NCBI RefSeq assembly: GCF_005116645.1
Contig: NZ_SWCM01000013.1
Coordinates: 81,340 to 145,339, forward strand
Reading direction: 5' to 3'
DNA: 64,000 bases
Origin: Desulfopila sp. IMCC35006
Lineage (GTDB): Bacteria > Desulfobacterota > Desulfobulbia > Desulfobulbales > Desulfocapsaceae
The translations under genes and the position numbers were made by a program. Within the stretch, counting starts at the first letter, position 1, and each line of letters starts with the position of its first letter. Positions 18,988 to 27,027 of this stretch are shown one piece after another. The notes below the pieces were generated by a model. It had not been told where the DNA came from. It made no database searches and worked only from the letters and a program-made list of their open reading frames with translations.

Positions 18988-19153
18988 AGCGTTCACCAGC
19001 ACCGAATCTGTTCTGTCATTGGTCGGAAACGTACCACGAGTACAGTTTACTGACCTCTTTCGCGCATCTCCGGCACTGGTAAACGCTTACCGCTCGGAGA
19101 TTGTACGAGATTTTCAGGTTTTCCGGTGAACGGTTACATCTTTTCAGCGTCTT
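18988..19153. repeat. Dispersed repeat, copy 2
   Basis: This is the second copy of the element at 10101-10275. GTAAGCGTTCACCAGCACCG at the left pairs imperfectly with CCGGCACTGGTAAACGCTTA in the middle, and TTTCCGGTGAACGGTTAC at the right repeats the inverted motif a third time. The minus-strand frame again encodes RSPEN...CRRCA.EV.KLY. It lies directly in the leader of the Do-family protease, so it could influence that gene's expression. Confidence 0.75.
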
Positions 19154-19172
19154 TAATTAAAGGAGAATGTGC

Positions 19173-20642
19173 ATGAACACAAAAAAATTGACCCTACCGC
19201 TTGTCAGGACACTTGCCATCCTGATGGTCTGCATGACACTCATAGCCACCAGGAGTTTCGCCCAGACCAACAGCAGCGATGATATCGCTATTCTTGACAA
19301 GTCATCCAAGGCCTTTGTCAACGTGGTGAAACAGGCGAAACCGGCAGTTGTAAATATCAAGGTAGAAAAAACGACAACGAGCAATTCCCAAGAAGGAATG
19401 GGGCCTGAAGATATGTTCAACAATCCCCTTTTTGAGCAGTTTTTCGGCCCCCAGTTCCGGCGTTACCAGCAACAGCCTCACGAATACAAGCAACAGGGGC
19501 AGGGCTCCGGGTTTATCATCAGTAAAGATGGTTTTATTTTGACCAACAACCATGTGGTCGATGGCGCCGACAGCATCAAAGTAACCCTTTCCGATAACCG
19601 GGATTTCGACGCCAAGGTTATCGGCACCGACCCCCAGACCGATGTTGCGCTGATCAAGATCTCTGATCCGGAAAACCTGCCGGTTTTACCCCTCGGAGAT
19701 TCATCGCAGCTCGAAGCCGGTGAGTGGGTCATTGCCATCGGCAACCCCTTTGGCCTGAGCCAGACGGTGACCGTCGGCGTGGTCAGTGCGACCGGCAGGT
19801 CCAGCATTGGCATCAGCGACTATGAGAACTTCATTCAGACAGATGCGGCCATCAATCCAGGCAATAGCGGCGGACCGTTAATCAATGGCCGGGGAGAGGT
19901 GGTCGGCATTAATACCGCTCTGTTCTCAAAAACCGGGGGCTATATGGGAATCGGCTTCGCCATCCCGATAAATATGGTTAAAGCCGTTGAAGGACAGCTG
20001 CAGAAACAGGGGAAGGTCACCCGCGGCTGGCTTGGCGTAGCTATCCAGAATGTGACAAAAGAGCTGGCAGAATCGTTTGGCCTCAAACAGAGCGGCGGAA
20101 TTCTGATCAGTGAGGTTCAAAATAATTCTCCGGCCAGTGCTGCCGGACTGCAGCAGGGAGATGTCATCCTCCGTCTGGACGGGGTTGAACTCAAGGATGT
20201 TGCCGATCTGCGCAATCGGGTGGCCATGCTCCAGCCCCAGAGCAAGGCAATGCTTGACATCATGCGCGACGGGAGAGAAAAGAAGATCCAGGTCTCTATC
20301 GGCGAACAGCCATCCGATTTCAGCAAAGGAGGAATTGGCGCCAATAACGTTGGTTCCCTTGACCAGTATGGTCTCACGCTGCAGGAACTGACCCCTGAGC
20401 TGGCCAGGAAATTCGACTATGGTATTCACAGCGGCCTGATTATCAGCGATGTTGCGGCAGGCAGTGCGGCAGCAGCAGCAGGACTTAAACCAGGTCAACT
20501 TGTCGAAGAAGTCAACCGGCAACGAGTCAGCACCATGAAAGATCTCGGGGCTGTCTTGAAAAAATCGAAAGGAGACAACAAAGTTCTCCTGCGGGTCCGC
20601 GCCGGTGATTACTCAACCTATGTGGTGCTGTCGAGCAAATAG
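19173..20642 (+). CDS. Do/DegP-family periplasmic serine protease
   Basis: This is a periplasmic chaperone-protease of the HtrA family. It has a signal peptide (residues 1-29, ending at FAQT), a trypsin-like domain with the complete triad His127 (NNHVVDG), Asp157 (TDVALI) and Ser232 (GNSGGP), and two PDZ domains (about 280-370 and 390-485). The length of 489 residues matches DegP/DegQ. ATG 19173 is chosen because AGGAGA ends six bases upstream; ATG 19167 would leave no spacing. DegP and DegQ cannot be told apart here. A 15-bp hairpin follows the stop codon. Confidence 0.95.
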   Translation: MNTKKLTLPLVRTLAILMVCMTLIATRSFAQTNSSDDIAILDKSSKAFVNVVKQAKPAVVNIKVEKTTTSNSQEGMGPEDMFNNPLFEQFFGPQFRRYQQQPHEYKQQGQGSGFIISKDGFILTNNHVVDGADSIKVTLSDNRDFDAKVIGTDPQTDVALIKISDPENLPVLPLGDSSQLEAGEWVIAIGNPFGLSQTVTVGVVSATGRSSIGISDYENFIQTDAAINPGNSGGPLINGRGEVVGINTALFSKTGGYMGIGFAIPINMVKAVEGQLQKQGKVTRGWLGVAIQNVTKELAESFGLKQSGGILISEVQNNSPASAAGLQQGDVILRLDGVELKDVADLRNRVAMLQPQSKAMLDIMRDGREKKIQVSIGEQPSDFSKGGIGANNVGSLDQYGLTLQELTPELARKFDYGIHSGLIISDVAAGSAAAAAGLKPGQLVEEVNRQRVSTMKDLGAVLKKSKGDNKVLLRVRAGDYSTYVVLSSK

Positions 20643-20657
20643 CACACAACCCTAAGA

Positions 20658-20703
20658 GCCGTTTCCTCCGTCGGAGTCCATCTCTTCAGACGGAGGAAAC
20701 GGC
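20658..20703. terminator. Hairpin between convergent genes
   Basis: GCCGTTTCCTCCGTC (20658-20672) pairs perfectly over 15 bp with 20689-20703, around a 16-base loop. It lies between the Do protease (+) and the cyclase-like gene (-); its right arm also encodes the last codons of the latter (AVSSV, stop at 20688-20686). It probably acts as a bidirectional terminator, although no strong T-run follows on either strand. Confidence 0.65.
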
Positions 20704-22002
20704 CATATCTGAGGGATGCTGGAGGTTTTCGGCGATCTCCCGCTGCCGCGCCCTGGCAATCCGTTCGAATATCTCAATTATCACCGGAAGTTTTTTGAAG
20801 TCCTCGGTAGATATTCTTCGCAATACCACATCCGTCTTGGCAGTAACCGTGGCAGTACGTTTCTGCGCCTTGCCAAAATAGGCCATCTCCCCGAAGATAG
20901 CTCCAGCAGTCATGGTGGCGAGCAGCTCTCCCTCGCCATTAAAAGCGAGCGCTGTTCCGCTGTCCAGATAATAGATACCATCGGGAACACTGTCTATTTT
21001 GATTATCGTGGCGCCTTTTTTACACCACTCCAGTTTGAAATATCGTTCCCATTCGGTATCCACAACCAGCGCGTGATAAAAAGCGGGGTTCATGGCCCGG
21101 AGCAATTCTTTTGACAGATGAAACAACCGCTCCCCGAGAGAATCCCGCTTTTTTTCCATCAGCTTCATGCCTTGCTGATCAAAATCGTCGGCCGGAAAAG
21201 GTGTTTCACGGATGTATTCGAGAATTCGCTCAGTGCCGGCATCTTCTCTGCCGGTCAATTCCCTGAAATACTTCTGGGTCAGCAGAAGCTCCTCTCTGAC
21301 CCGTGGAAAATCAGGTTCAATCCCAAGCATTAAATTGCCGCTGAAGAACTCCATGGCATCATTTTTCATCCGGATAAATTTCAACAAGCCTGCTTCATCC
21401 ACATGGACCGGGCAGTTTTGAATGCCGGGCTTATAAAGGGTGAAAACATTCATTGGATGCTGAACACTGGTCAGGCTGATCTTGGCGATGGTGACCAGAT
21501 ACTTCTCAAAACCCTTCTGATGTCTGGCAACTTCCCGATCCATCAGTAAATCTGTGCCAAAATGGCCGCACAGTTCCTCAAGACGATTGGCAACGGCAAA
21601 ACTTGCCCCGAATTTAGCCATTCTGGTACCCAGCTGCGCCTCGGTTATCGGCCCAAGCAAGATGCCCATCCGGGTCGGGGCTAAACTGCCGTCGGCAATG
21701 GCCTCGGCCATCCTGAGTGCCGTGGCCAGAGCCCGGCTGCAGATCCCGGCGCGGTCTTCGCCCGGTCGCTTGTCAAAAATAACCAGGCAGCCGTCCCCGG
21801 CAGAAGGCTCGATTTCAAAGGGAATACATTCTTCCCGATGAATTATATGGTGTATCCTGCCATGGTAATCGATCAGAAAATCGCGAATTTCCTCCGGGGT
21901 CATCCCTGAAGATACTTGTGAATACCCGACCATATCGGTCATCAGAATAACGACTTCCCGTTCCGGGCTGTTCCTGGTCACCTTTTCCGTCACCTTACAC
22001 AA
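20686..22002 (-). CDS. Cyclase-like domain plus cNMP-binding domain protein
   Basis: This 438-residue soluble protein has an N-terminal class III nucleotide cyclase-like domain (about 15-190), a middle helical region, and a C-terminal cyclic-nucleotide-binding domain (about 325-425, with GAIFGEMAYFG and KRTATVTA). The two metal-binding Asp residues are kept (Asp23 in MTDMVGYS; Asp70 in AGDGCLVIF). However, the substrate-specifying Lys position is Pro66, and the catalytic Asn position in the N-x-A-A-R-L motif is Ala136, with Arg140 retained. It may be an inactive sensor or a cyclase with altered chemistry. The start is uncertain: TTG 22002, with GTG codons shortly downstream. Confidence 0.75.
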   Translation of the reverse strand: MCKVTEKVTRNSPEREVVILMTDMVGYSQVSSGMTPEEIRDFLIDYHGRIHHIIHREECIPFEIEPSAGDGCLVIFDKRPGEDRAGICSRALATALRMAEAIADGSLAPTRMGILLGPITEAQLGTRMAKFGASFAVANRLEELCGHFGTDLLMDREVARHQKGFEKYLVTIAKISLTSVQHPMNVFTLYKPGIQNCPVHVDEAGLLKFIRMKNDAMEFFSGNLMLGIEPDFPRVREELLLTQKYFRELTGREDAGTERILEYIRETPFPADDFDQQGMKLMEKKRDSLGERLFHLSKELLRAMNPAFYHALVVDTEWERYFKLEWCKKGATIIKIDSVPDGIYYLDSGTALAFNGEGELLATMTAGAIFGEMAYFGKAQKRTATVTAKTDVVLRRISTEDFKKLPVIIEIFERIARARQREIAENLQHPSDMAVSSV

Positions 22003-22053
22003 TACCTTGATAAATTTTGCCGCTCATTGGTACGGAGCAACGAGTTACCTTCC

Positions 22054-22176
22054 TCAATTTATCCAGCCGATAAAGAAAATCGCGACAAGGACGACGACAA
22101 AAAACAAGGCAACTTTTACATTCACGGAGTTATCTTCCTGATGGTCATGGTGGCTGTGTTGATGCGAATCAGTCAT
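22054..22176 (-). CDS. Small His-rich single-pass membrane protein
   Basis: This 40-residue ORF lies between radA and the cyclase-like gene. It starts at ATG 22176, preceded by AAAGGAG at ideal distance, and stops at TGA 22054. The first 17 residues are polar and rich in His (five His, four Asp/Glu: MTDSHQHSHHDHQED). Residues 20-39 form one hydrophobic helix (VKVALFFVVVLVAIFFIGW). It resembles no family I can name. The His cluster suggests metal binding, but this is inference. A strong ribosome binding site and a clean helix make it a likely real gene. Confidence 0.7.
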   Translation of the reverse strand: MTDSHQHSHHDHQEDNSVNVKVALFFVVVLVAIFFIGWIN

Positions 22177-22237
22177 GGTGCGGCTCCTTTAAAAGGTTAC
22201 TTTTCGTGGGGTAATTACTGTGATATTATCAGCTTGT

Positions 22238-23602
22238 TTAGCCAAATACAACATCCATAAGCTCCTGGAGACTGGACACCCCAATTAATTCGATCGCCGG
22301 CTTCCAGGTTATTCGTTCCTTATTGCTCCTGGGGAGCACAAAACGATTAAAACCCAACCGTTGCGCCTCGCGAATCCGCACGTCCACATGGCCTATGGCA
22401 CGAACTTCGCCGGCCAGACCAACTTCCCCGCAGACCACCGTGGTCGAGGGTATCGGTTTTTCCAACAGGCTGGAGGCCAGGGCACAGATAACACCCAGAT
22501 CGAGAGCCGGTTCATCTATACGCATCCCCCCGGCGATATTGAGAAATATATCGTGGCCGTACATATCCAGGCCAGCTTTTTTTTCCAACACCGCACAGAG
22601 CAGGGATAATCGTTGCTGATCGGCACCAATCGCCGTACGCCTGGCCGTTCCAAGGTTGGTGGGACTGACCAGGGCCTGCACTTCGACCAGAATCGGCCTC
22701 GTCCCTTCAACGCTTGGCAGCACGACGGAGCCGGGTTCATTTATGGGCCGCTCGGCCAGCAGAATCTCCGAGGGGTTGCTCACCTGCACCAGCCCTTCTT
22801 CCTTCATTTCGAATACCCCGATTTCGTTGGTGGACCCAAACCGGTTCTTCACCGTCCGCAGGATACGAAAAGCATGGCTCCGATCCCCTTCAAAATAGAG
22901 CACCGTATCGACCATATGTTCGAGCACTTTCGGCCCGGCTATTGCCCCGTCCTTGGTGACATGGCCGACCAGGACTACCGGAATGTTTTCCTTTTTGGCC
23001 ATACCGAGCAATCGGTATGCCGACTCGCGCACCTGGGTAACGGAACCAGGCGAAGAGGCAACATCGGTACAGGTCAGGGTCTGAATGGAATCAACGGCCA
23101 GCAGGCTGGGTCGCATGGCACAGGTCATGGCGATGATGTGCTCGACCACGCTCTCGGTGGCCAGGAATTCATCCGGATGGATGGCGCCGAGACGCCTGGC
23201 CCGCATTTTTATCTGCCGGGCAGATTCCTCACCCGACACATACAGAACCTTCCGGCCATCTTCGGCAATCGAGGCAAGTAGATGGAGCAGAAGGGTCGAC
23301 TTACCAATCCCCGGCTCGCCGCCGATCAAAACAACCGAGCCCGGCACAATTCCCCCGCCCAGAACCCGGTCCAGCTCTTCCATGCGGGTGCTGATTCTAT
23401 CTTCGTCTCCCTCGGGAGCGAGGTAGAGCGGTTGCGGTTGCGAAACAGTGGTTCCGCCAGGGGTCTGAACGTGAAGGATTTCTTCAACGAGACTTTCCCA
23501 CTCACCACAATCCGGGCAGCGCCCCAGCCATTTACCGCTCTGATGGCCGCACTCGCGACAGACGAAAACCGGTCGAGGCGGTTTTTTACTTTTTACATTC
23601 AT
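22238..23602 (-). CDS. radA: DNA repair protein RadA
   Basis: RadA is a RecA-like, hexameric helicase that promotes branch migration in homologous recombination. Visible are the N-terminal zinc finger (CRECGHQSGKWLGRCPDCG), Walker A (GGEPGIGKSTLLLH), the RadA motif KNRFGSTNEIGVF and the C-terminal Lon-like domain. The frame is open upstream to 23716, but ATG 23602 (MNVKSKK) gives the normal start just before the zinc finger and the usual length of about 454 residues. It stands alone. Confidence 0.96.
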   Translation of the reverse strand: MNVKSKKPPRPVFVCRECGHQSGKWLGRCPDCGEWESLVEEILHVQTPGGTTVSQPQPLYLAPEGDEDRISTRMEELDRVLGGGIVPGSVVLIGGEPGIGKSTLLLHLLASIAEDGRKVLYVSGEESARQIKMRARRLGAIHPDEFLATESVVEHIIAMTCAMRPSLLAVDSIQTLTCTDVASSPGSVTQVRESAYRLLGMAKKENIPVVLVGHVTKDGAIAGPKVLEHMVDTVLYFEGDRSHAFRILRTVKNRFGSTNEIGVFEMKEEGLVQVSNPSEILLAERPINEPGSVVLPSVEGTRPILVEVQALVSPTNLGTARRTAIGADQQRLSLLCAVLEKKAGLDMYGHDIFLNIAGGMRIDEPALDLGVICALASSLLEKPIPSTTVVCGEVGLAGEVRAIGHVDVRIREAQRLGFNRFVLPRSNKERITWKPAIELIGVSSLQELMDVVFG

Positions 23603-23908
23603 AACGCGAAAAATTGAAATTTGGTAAATAGGTATAATTCCATATGGATAAGGAGATACGCAGCCTTTAAATAGGTCAGAAACTCCGGCTTCGAAAAACT
23701 TCAACTTTTCTGACAACGAAGCACGGGGAGAGTTTTTACAACGCCATCGGACTTTACAGCCAGTAAAAAGGAGCTATACTTTTAGGCGGTCGGCAGACAC
23801 TTGGGCGACATGACATGTTGTCGCACAGAAATGTTTTTGCCTTTTCCCCTTGCTTGCGGCTCAATACCGGCTGCAGTTTCAACCCTACTCGTTATACCAG
23901 CTTATATC

Positions 23909-24700
23909 ATGCAAAAGCAACTCCATGTTCCAGAAGCCCCCACTCCTGAATGGATCCCCTTATCTCATTCCCTCTCGCTCATATTCCGCCGGAAAAGGCT
24001 GTTTGGCTGGAGCTTTCTTCTTTTTCTGCTAACCATCACGCTCACCTGGGTCGGCTATCTGGTGACCGTCGACTTCATCGATCAGCTCACCGGAAACTTT
24101 ACCGCAACCGCTCCGGCAACCGGGAGCATCCTGGGCTGGATCAAATATAGCGGGTGGCTGGTGAGCAGCTGGTTGTTTCTCATCGTCTCCAGAATAGTCG
24201 CCTTCTACCTCGCTTTTCTTTTCGCTTACACCCTGTCAACTCCCGGCTATGCGTTTCTCAGCGCTGCGGCTGAAAAAATGTATGCCGGCATCCATTTCGA
24301 CGCCGAAGCGAATTTTTCCATTACCGGCTTTTTCCGAGACCTCTTTGAGGGACTGAAAATTGCCTCGTTCGGAATAGTAGTGACCATTGCGGCACTCTTT
24401 GTTAATTTTATCCCCGGGATAGGCCAGGCGCTCGTTTTTCTCTTTTACACCTACTATTCAGCTTTGCTGTTTGTCGATTATCCCGCCTCGCGACGCCGCT
24501 GGTCCCTTGGCCAAAAACTGCGCTGGCTGCGCACGCATAGCAGTCCCGCCTTTCGGCTGGGGGTTCTCCCCGCCCTTATCAGCATGATTCCTTTCGTCAA
24601 TATTTTTGCCATCGCACTGCTGTTTCCGTTACTGACCGTCCACACCACCTTGAATTTTTCGGCTATCGAACTTGCCGGAAAACCTTCCACCACTTCTTAA
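23909..24700 (+). CDS. EI24/CysZ-like membrane protein
   Basis: This membrane protein of about 263 residues has roughly four to six helices and resembles the EI24 (CysZ-like, DUF540) family: the first helix follows LSLIFRRKRLF, then LSTPGYAFLSAAAEKMYAG, and VNFIPGIGQAL in a later helix pair. CysZ proteins in other bacteria support sulfate uptake; whether this one does is not shown. The frame is open from 23801. ATG 23909 is preferred because the extra N-terminus looks unlike the family, but no clear ribosome binding site is present at either. Confidence 0.65.
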   Translation: MQKQLHVPEAPTPEWIPLSHSLSLIFRRKRLFGWSFLLFLLTITLTWVGYLVTVDFIDQLTGNFTATAPATGSILGWIKYSGWLVSSWLFLIVSRIVAFYLAFLFAYTLSTPGYAFLSAAAEKMYAGIHFDAEANFSITGFFRDLFEGLKIASFGIVVTIAALFVNFIPGIGQALVFLFYTYYSALLFVDYPASRRRWSLGQKLRWLRTHSSPAFRLGVLPALISMIPFVNIFAIALLFPLLTVHTTLNFSAIELAGKPSTTS

Positions 24701-24713
24701 CTTGGAGCTGTCC

Positions 24714-25187
24714 ATGGGGAAAGAAATTGAGAAAAAATTCCTGATTACAGGCGACGACTGGCGCCATCTTGGCACAGGCAGGCTCTATTGCCAGGGGTAC
24801 CTGAACTCGGAAAAAGGCAGAACCGTCCGGGTACGAATTATCGATGACCGCGGTATTCTGACCATCAAAGGGCCCAATGTCGGAGCGACACGGCTCGAGT
24901 ATGAATACGATATTCCGGTCGAGGATGCCAGGGAGATGCTCCATGAACTCTGCCAGAAACCGCTTATCGAAAAAACCAGATACGAAATTCCTTTTGCTGG
25001 ATTTACCTGGGAAGTCGATGAATTTAAAGGAGAAAATGAAGGCCTTCTCTTTGCTGAAATTGAACTTGAATACGAAGGGCAACACTTTGACAAACCTTCC
25101 TGGATAGGCAGGGAAGTCACCGACGACAGCAGATATTACAATGCCAATCTGGTCACGAACCCGTTTTCAAATTGGTCCGCTGAGTGA
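24714..25187 (+). CDS. CYTH-domain triphosphatase-like protein
   Basis: This is a 157-residue CYTH (triphosphate tunnel metalloenzyme) protein. The defining ExExK motif is at the N-terminus (KEIEKKFLI). The tunnel strands carry alternating charged residues (TVRVRIIDDRGILTIKG, LEYEYDIPV, FAEIELEY). Small bacterial members often hydrolyse inorganic tripolyphosphate, but other substrates are known. ATG 24714 gives the motif at residues 4-8; the frame is open from 24672. It follows the EI24-like gene by 13 bases and is probably co-transcribed. Confidence 0.85.
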   Translation: MGKEIEKKFLITGDDWRHLGTGRLYCQGYLNSEKGRTVRVRIIDDRGILTIKGPNVGATRLEYEYDIPVEDAREMLHELCQKPLIEKTRYEIPFAGFTWEVDEFKGENEGLLFAEIELEYEGQHFDKPSWIGREVTDDSRYYNANLVTNPFSNWSAE

Positions 25188-25232
25188 GCGGAAGGTGCCA
25201 GAAAATACATAAACAATGCAGTCGATGCCAAA

Positions 25233-25263
25233 ATAGTATACAATGTCGCTCACTTTATACTAT
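25233..25263. promoter_or_regulatory. Inverted repeat upstream of dppA
   Basis: ATAGTATA (25233-25240) and TATACTAT (25256-25263) form a perfect 8-bp inverted repeat with a 15-base spacer, about 90 bases upstream of the dppA start. It could be a regulator-binding site or a short hairpin in the dpp leader. No known regulator is assigned. Confidence 0.45.
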
Positions 25264-25352
25264 CTATCCTGCATTAAAGCTGGTTGTGGACAAGGCAAGC
25301 GCAGACCATGAGAACCGGTCTGTTATCATAAAAATAAGAGGAGATCAAAAAG

Positions 25353-26954
25353 ATGAGAAAAACAAAAAATCTGATTGCTGCTTTCTGTGGGGCGACCTTG
25401 TTGCTGGCATCGATGCACGCCGGTGCCGCACCGAAAACTCTGGTGTTCTGTTCCGAGGGAAGCCCGGAGGGTTTTAACCCCGCTTTCTATACCGCAGGAA
25501 CCACTTTCGATGCCTCTTCCCGGCAGATCTTCGACAAGCTCTCGATGTTCAAGAGAGGCACCACTGAGATCGAACCAGGTCTTGCGACAAAATGGGATAT
25601 TTCAGCCGACGGCAAGGAATACACCTTTCATCTCCGCAAAGGCGTAAAATTTCATACAACCAAAAACTTTACCCCCACCCGCGACTTTAACGCCGATGAC
25701 GTCGTTTTCACGTTCATGCGTCAGTTCGATAAAAACCATCCCTACCATAAAGTCGGCAACGCTTCCTATGAATATTTCAACAGCATGTCCATGCCGGAAT
25801 TGTTGAAAGACATTGTCAAGGTCGACGACTATACCGTCAAGTTCATCCTCAATCGTCCTGAAGCCCCGTTTATCGCCAATCTCGCCATGGATTTTGCATC
25901 GATTTTCTCGGCAGAATACGCCGACAAAATGATGAAAGCCGGCACCCCGGACGTGATCGACTTTGAACCGGTCGGCACCGGTCCTTTCCAGCTGGTTGCG
26001 TATCAAAAAGACGCGGTTATCCGGTATAAGGCCAATCCAGACTACTGGGCTGGCAAGGCCCCCATCGATAATCTGGTTTTTGCCATCACTCCCGATGCGT
26101 CGGTTCGCTATCAGAAACTGAAAGCTAATGAGTGCCAGGTAATGCCCTATCCCAATCCGGCTGACCTGGATGCAATGAAAAAGGATGCCGATATCAACCT
26201 GTTGGAAAAAGAAGGTCTGAATGTCGGCTATCTCGCCTATAACGCCAAGATGGCCCCCTTTGATAACCCCAAGGTCCGGAAGGCGCTGAATATGGCCATC
26301 AACAAACCGGCCATCCTCAACGCAGTCTTTCAGGGCGCCGGTAAAGTAGCAAAAAATCCGATCCCGCCAACCATCTGGTCCTATAACGATGCTGTTGTTG
26401 ACGATCCCTATGATCCTGCCGCCTCGAAAAAAATTCTTGCCGCAGAAGGTGTTAAAAACCTGAAAATGAAAATATGGGCAATGCCGGTGCAGCGACCCTA
26501 CAATCCCAATGCCCGTCGTATGGCGGAGATGCTTCAGGCTGATTTTGCCAAGGTTGGCGTAGAAGTAGAAATCGTTTCCTACGAATGGGCCGAATACCTT
26601 AAACGTTCAAAGGACGAAAAGCGTGATGGCGCCGTTCTCCTTGGCTGGACCGGCGACAATGGTGACCCGGACAACTTCCTGGCCGTACTGCTCGGCTGCG
26701 ATGGTGTGGGCGGAGCAAACCGTGCGCAATGGTGTTATAAACCGTTCGAAGAGCTGATCCAGAAGGCCAAAATTGTCGCAGACATTGGCGAACGCACCAA
26801 GCTGTATAAACAAGCTCAGGTACTCTTCAAAGAACAGGCCCCATGGGCAACCATTGCTCATTCCGTGGTATTCCAGCCGGTGAGAAAGGAAGTTGTCGAT
26901 TTCCGCATCGATCCTTTCGGCGGCAATGTTTTCTATGGTGTTGATATCAAATAG
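25353..26954 (+). CDS. dppA: Dipeptide ABC transporter, periplasmic binding protein
   Basis: This family 5 solute-binding protein of 533 residues has a signal peptide ending at AGAAPKTL (about residue 26). Hallmarks of DppA are LVFCSEGSPEGFNPAFYTAGTTFD, split over the mature N-terminus, the family signature near 70-95 (GLATKWDISADGKEYTFHLR region), and YKANPDYW. It binds di- or oligopeptides and delivers them to DppBC. It is the first gene of dppABCDF and is separated from dppB by a terminator-like hairpin, usual where the binding protein is made in excess. AGAGGAG precedes the ATG. Confidence 0.95.
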   Translation: MRKTKNLIAAFCGATLLLASMHAGAAPKTLVFCSEGSPEGFNPAFYTAGTTFDASSRQIFDKLSMFKRGTTEIEPGLATKWDISADGKEYTFHLRKGVKFHTTKNFTPTRDFNADDVVFTFMRQFDKNHPYHKVGNASYEYFNSMSMPELLKDIVKVDDYTVKFILNRPEAPFIANLAMDFASIFSAEYADKMMKAGTPDVIDFEPVGTGPFQLVAYQKDAVIRYKANPDYWAGKAPIDNLVFAITPDASVRYQKLKANECQVMPYPNPADLDAMKKDADINLLEKEGLNVGYLAYNAKMAPFDNPKVRKALNMAINKPAILNAVFQGAGKVAKNPIPPTIWSYNDAVVDDPYDPAASKKILAAEGVKNLKMKIWAMPVQRPYNPNARRMAEMLQADFAKVGVEVEIVSYEWAEYLKRSKDEKRDGAVLLGWTGDNGDPDNFLAVLLGCDGVGGANRAQWCYKPFEELIQKAKIVADIGERTKLYKQAQVLFKEQAPWATIAHSVVFQPVRKEVVDFRIDPFGGNVFYGVDIK

Positions 26955-26965
26955 ACGGTCCCCGC

Positions 26966-26997
26966 AGGCTGGGCAGCCTAAGCTGCCCAGCCTTTTC
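26966..26997 (+). terminator. Attenuating terminator between dppA and dppB
   Basis: A perfect 12-bp stem (AGGCTGGGCAGC with GCTGCCCAGCCT), loop CTAA, is followed by TTTT. It lies 12 bases after the dppA stop. Partial termination here would make more DppA than DppBCDF. Confidence 0.75.
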
Positions 26998-27027
26998 CAT
27001 GCCGAAATTTCTACAGGGAACTGATAC

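Larger units (their letters stand above)
18716..19172. other. Intergenic region with a long palindrome and a dispersed repeat copy
   Basis: This 457-base region lies between the DAHP synthase and the Do-family protease. It contains the palindrome at 18771-18805, about 170 bases with no recognised feature, and copy 2 of the dispersed repeat (18988-19153), which ends immediately before the protease ribosome binding site AGGAGA (19161-19166). No convincing gene is present; a TTG-started frame at 18811-19053 has no protein-like features. Confidence 0.6.

Noticed and set aside
18811..19053. TTG-started 80-residue ORF downstream of DAHP synthase
   Set aside because: No ribosome binding site, runs into the dispersed repeat, and has no recognisable features.
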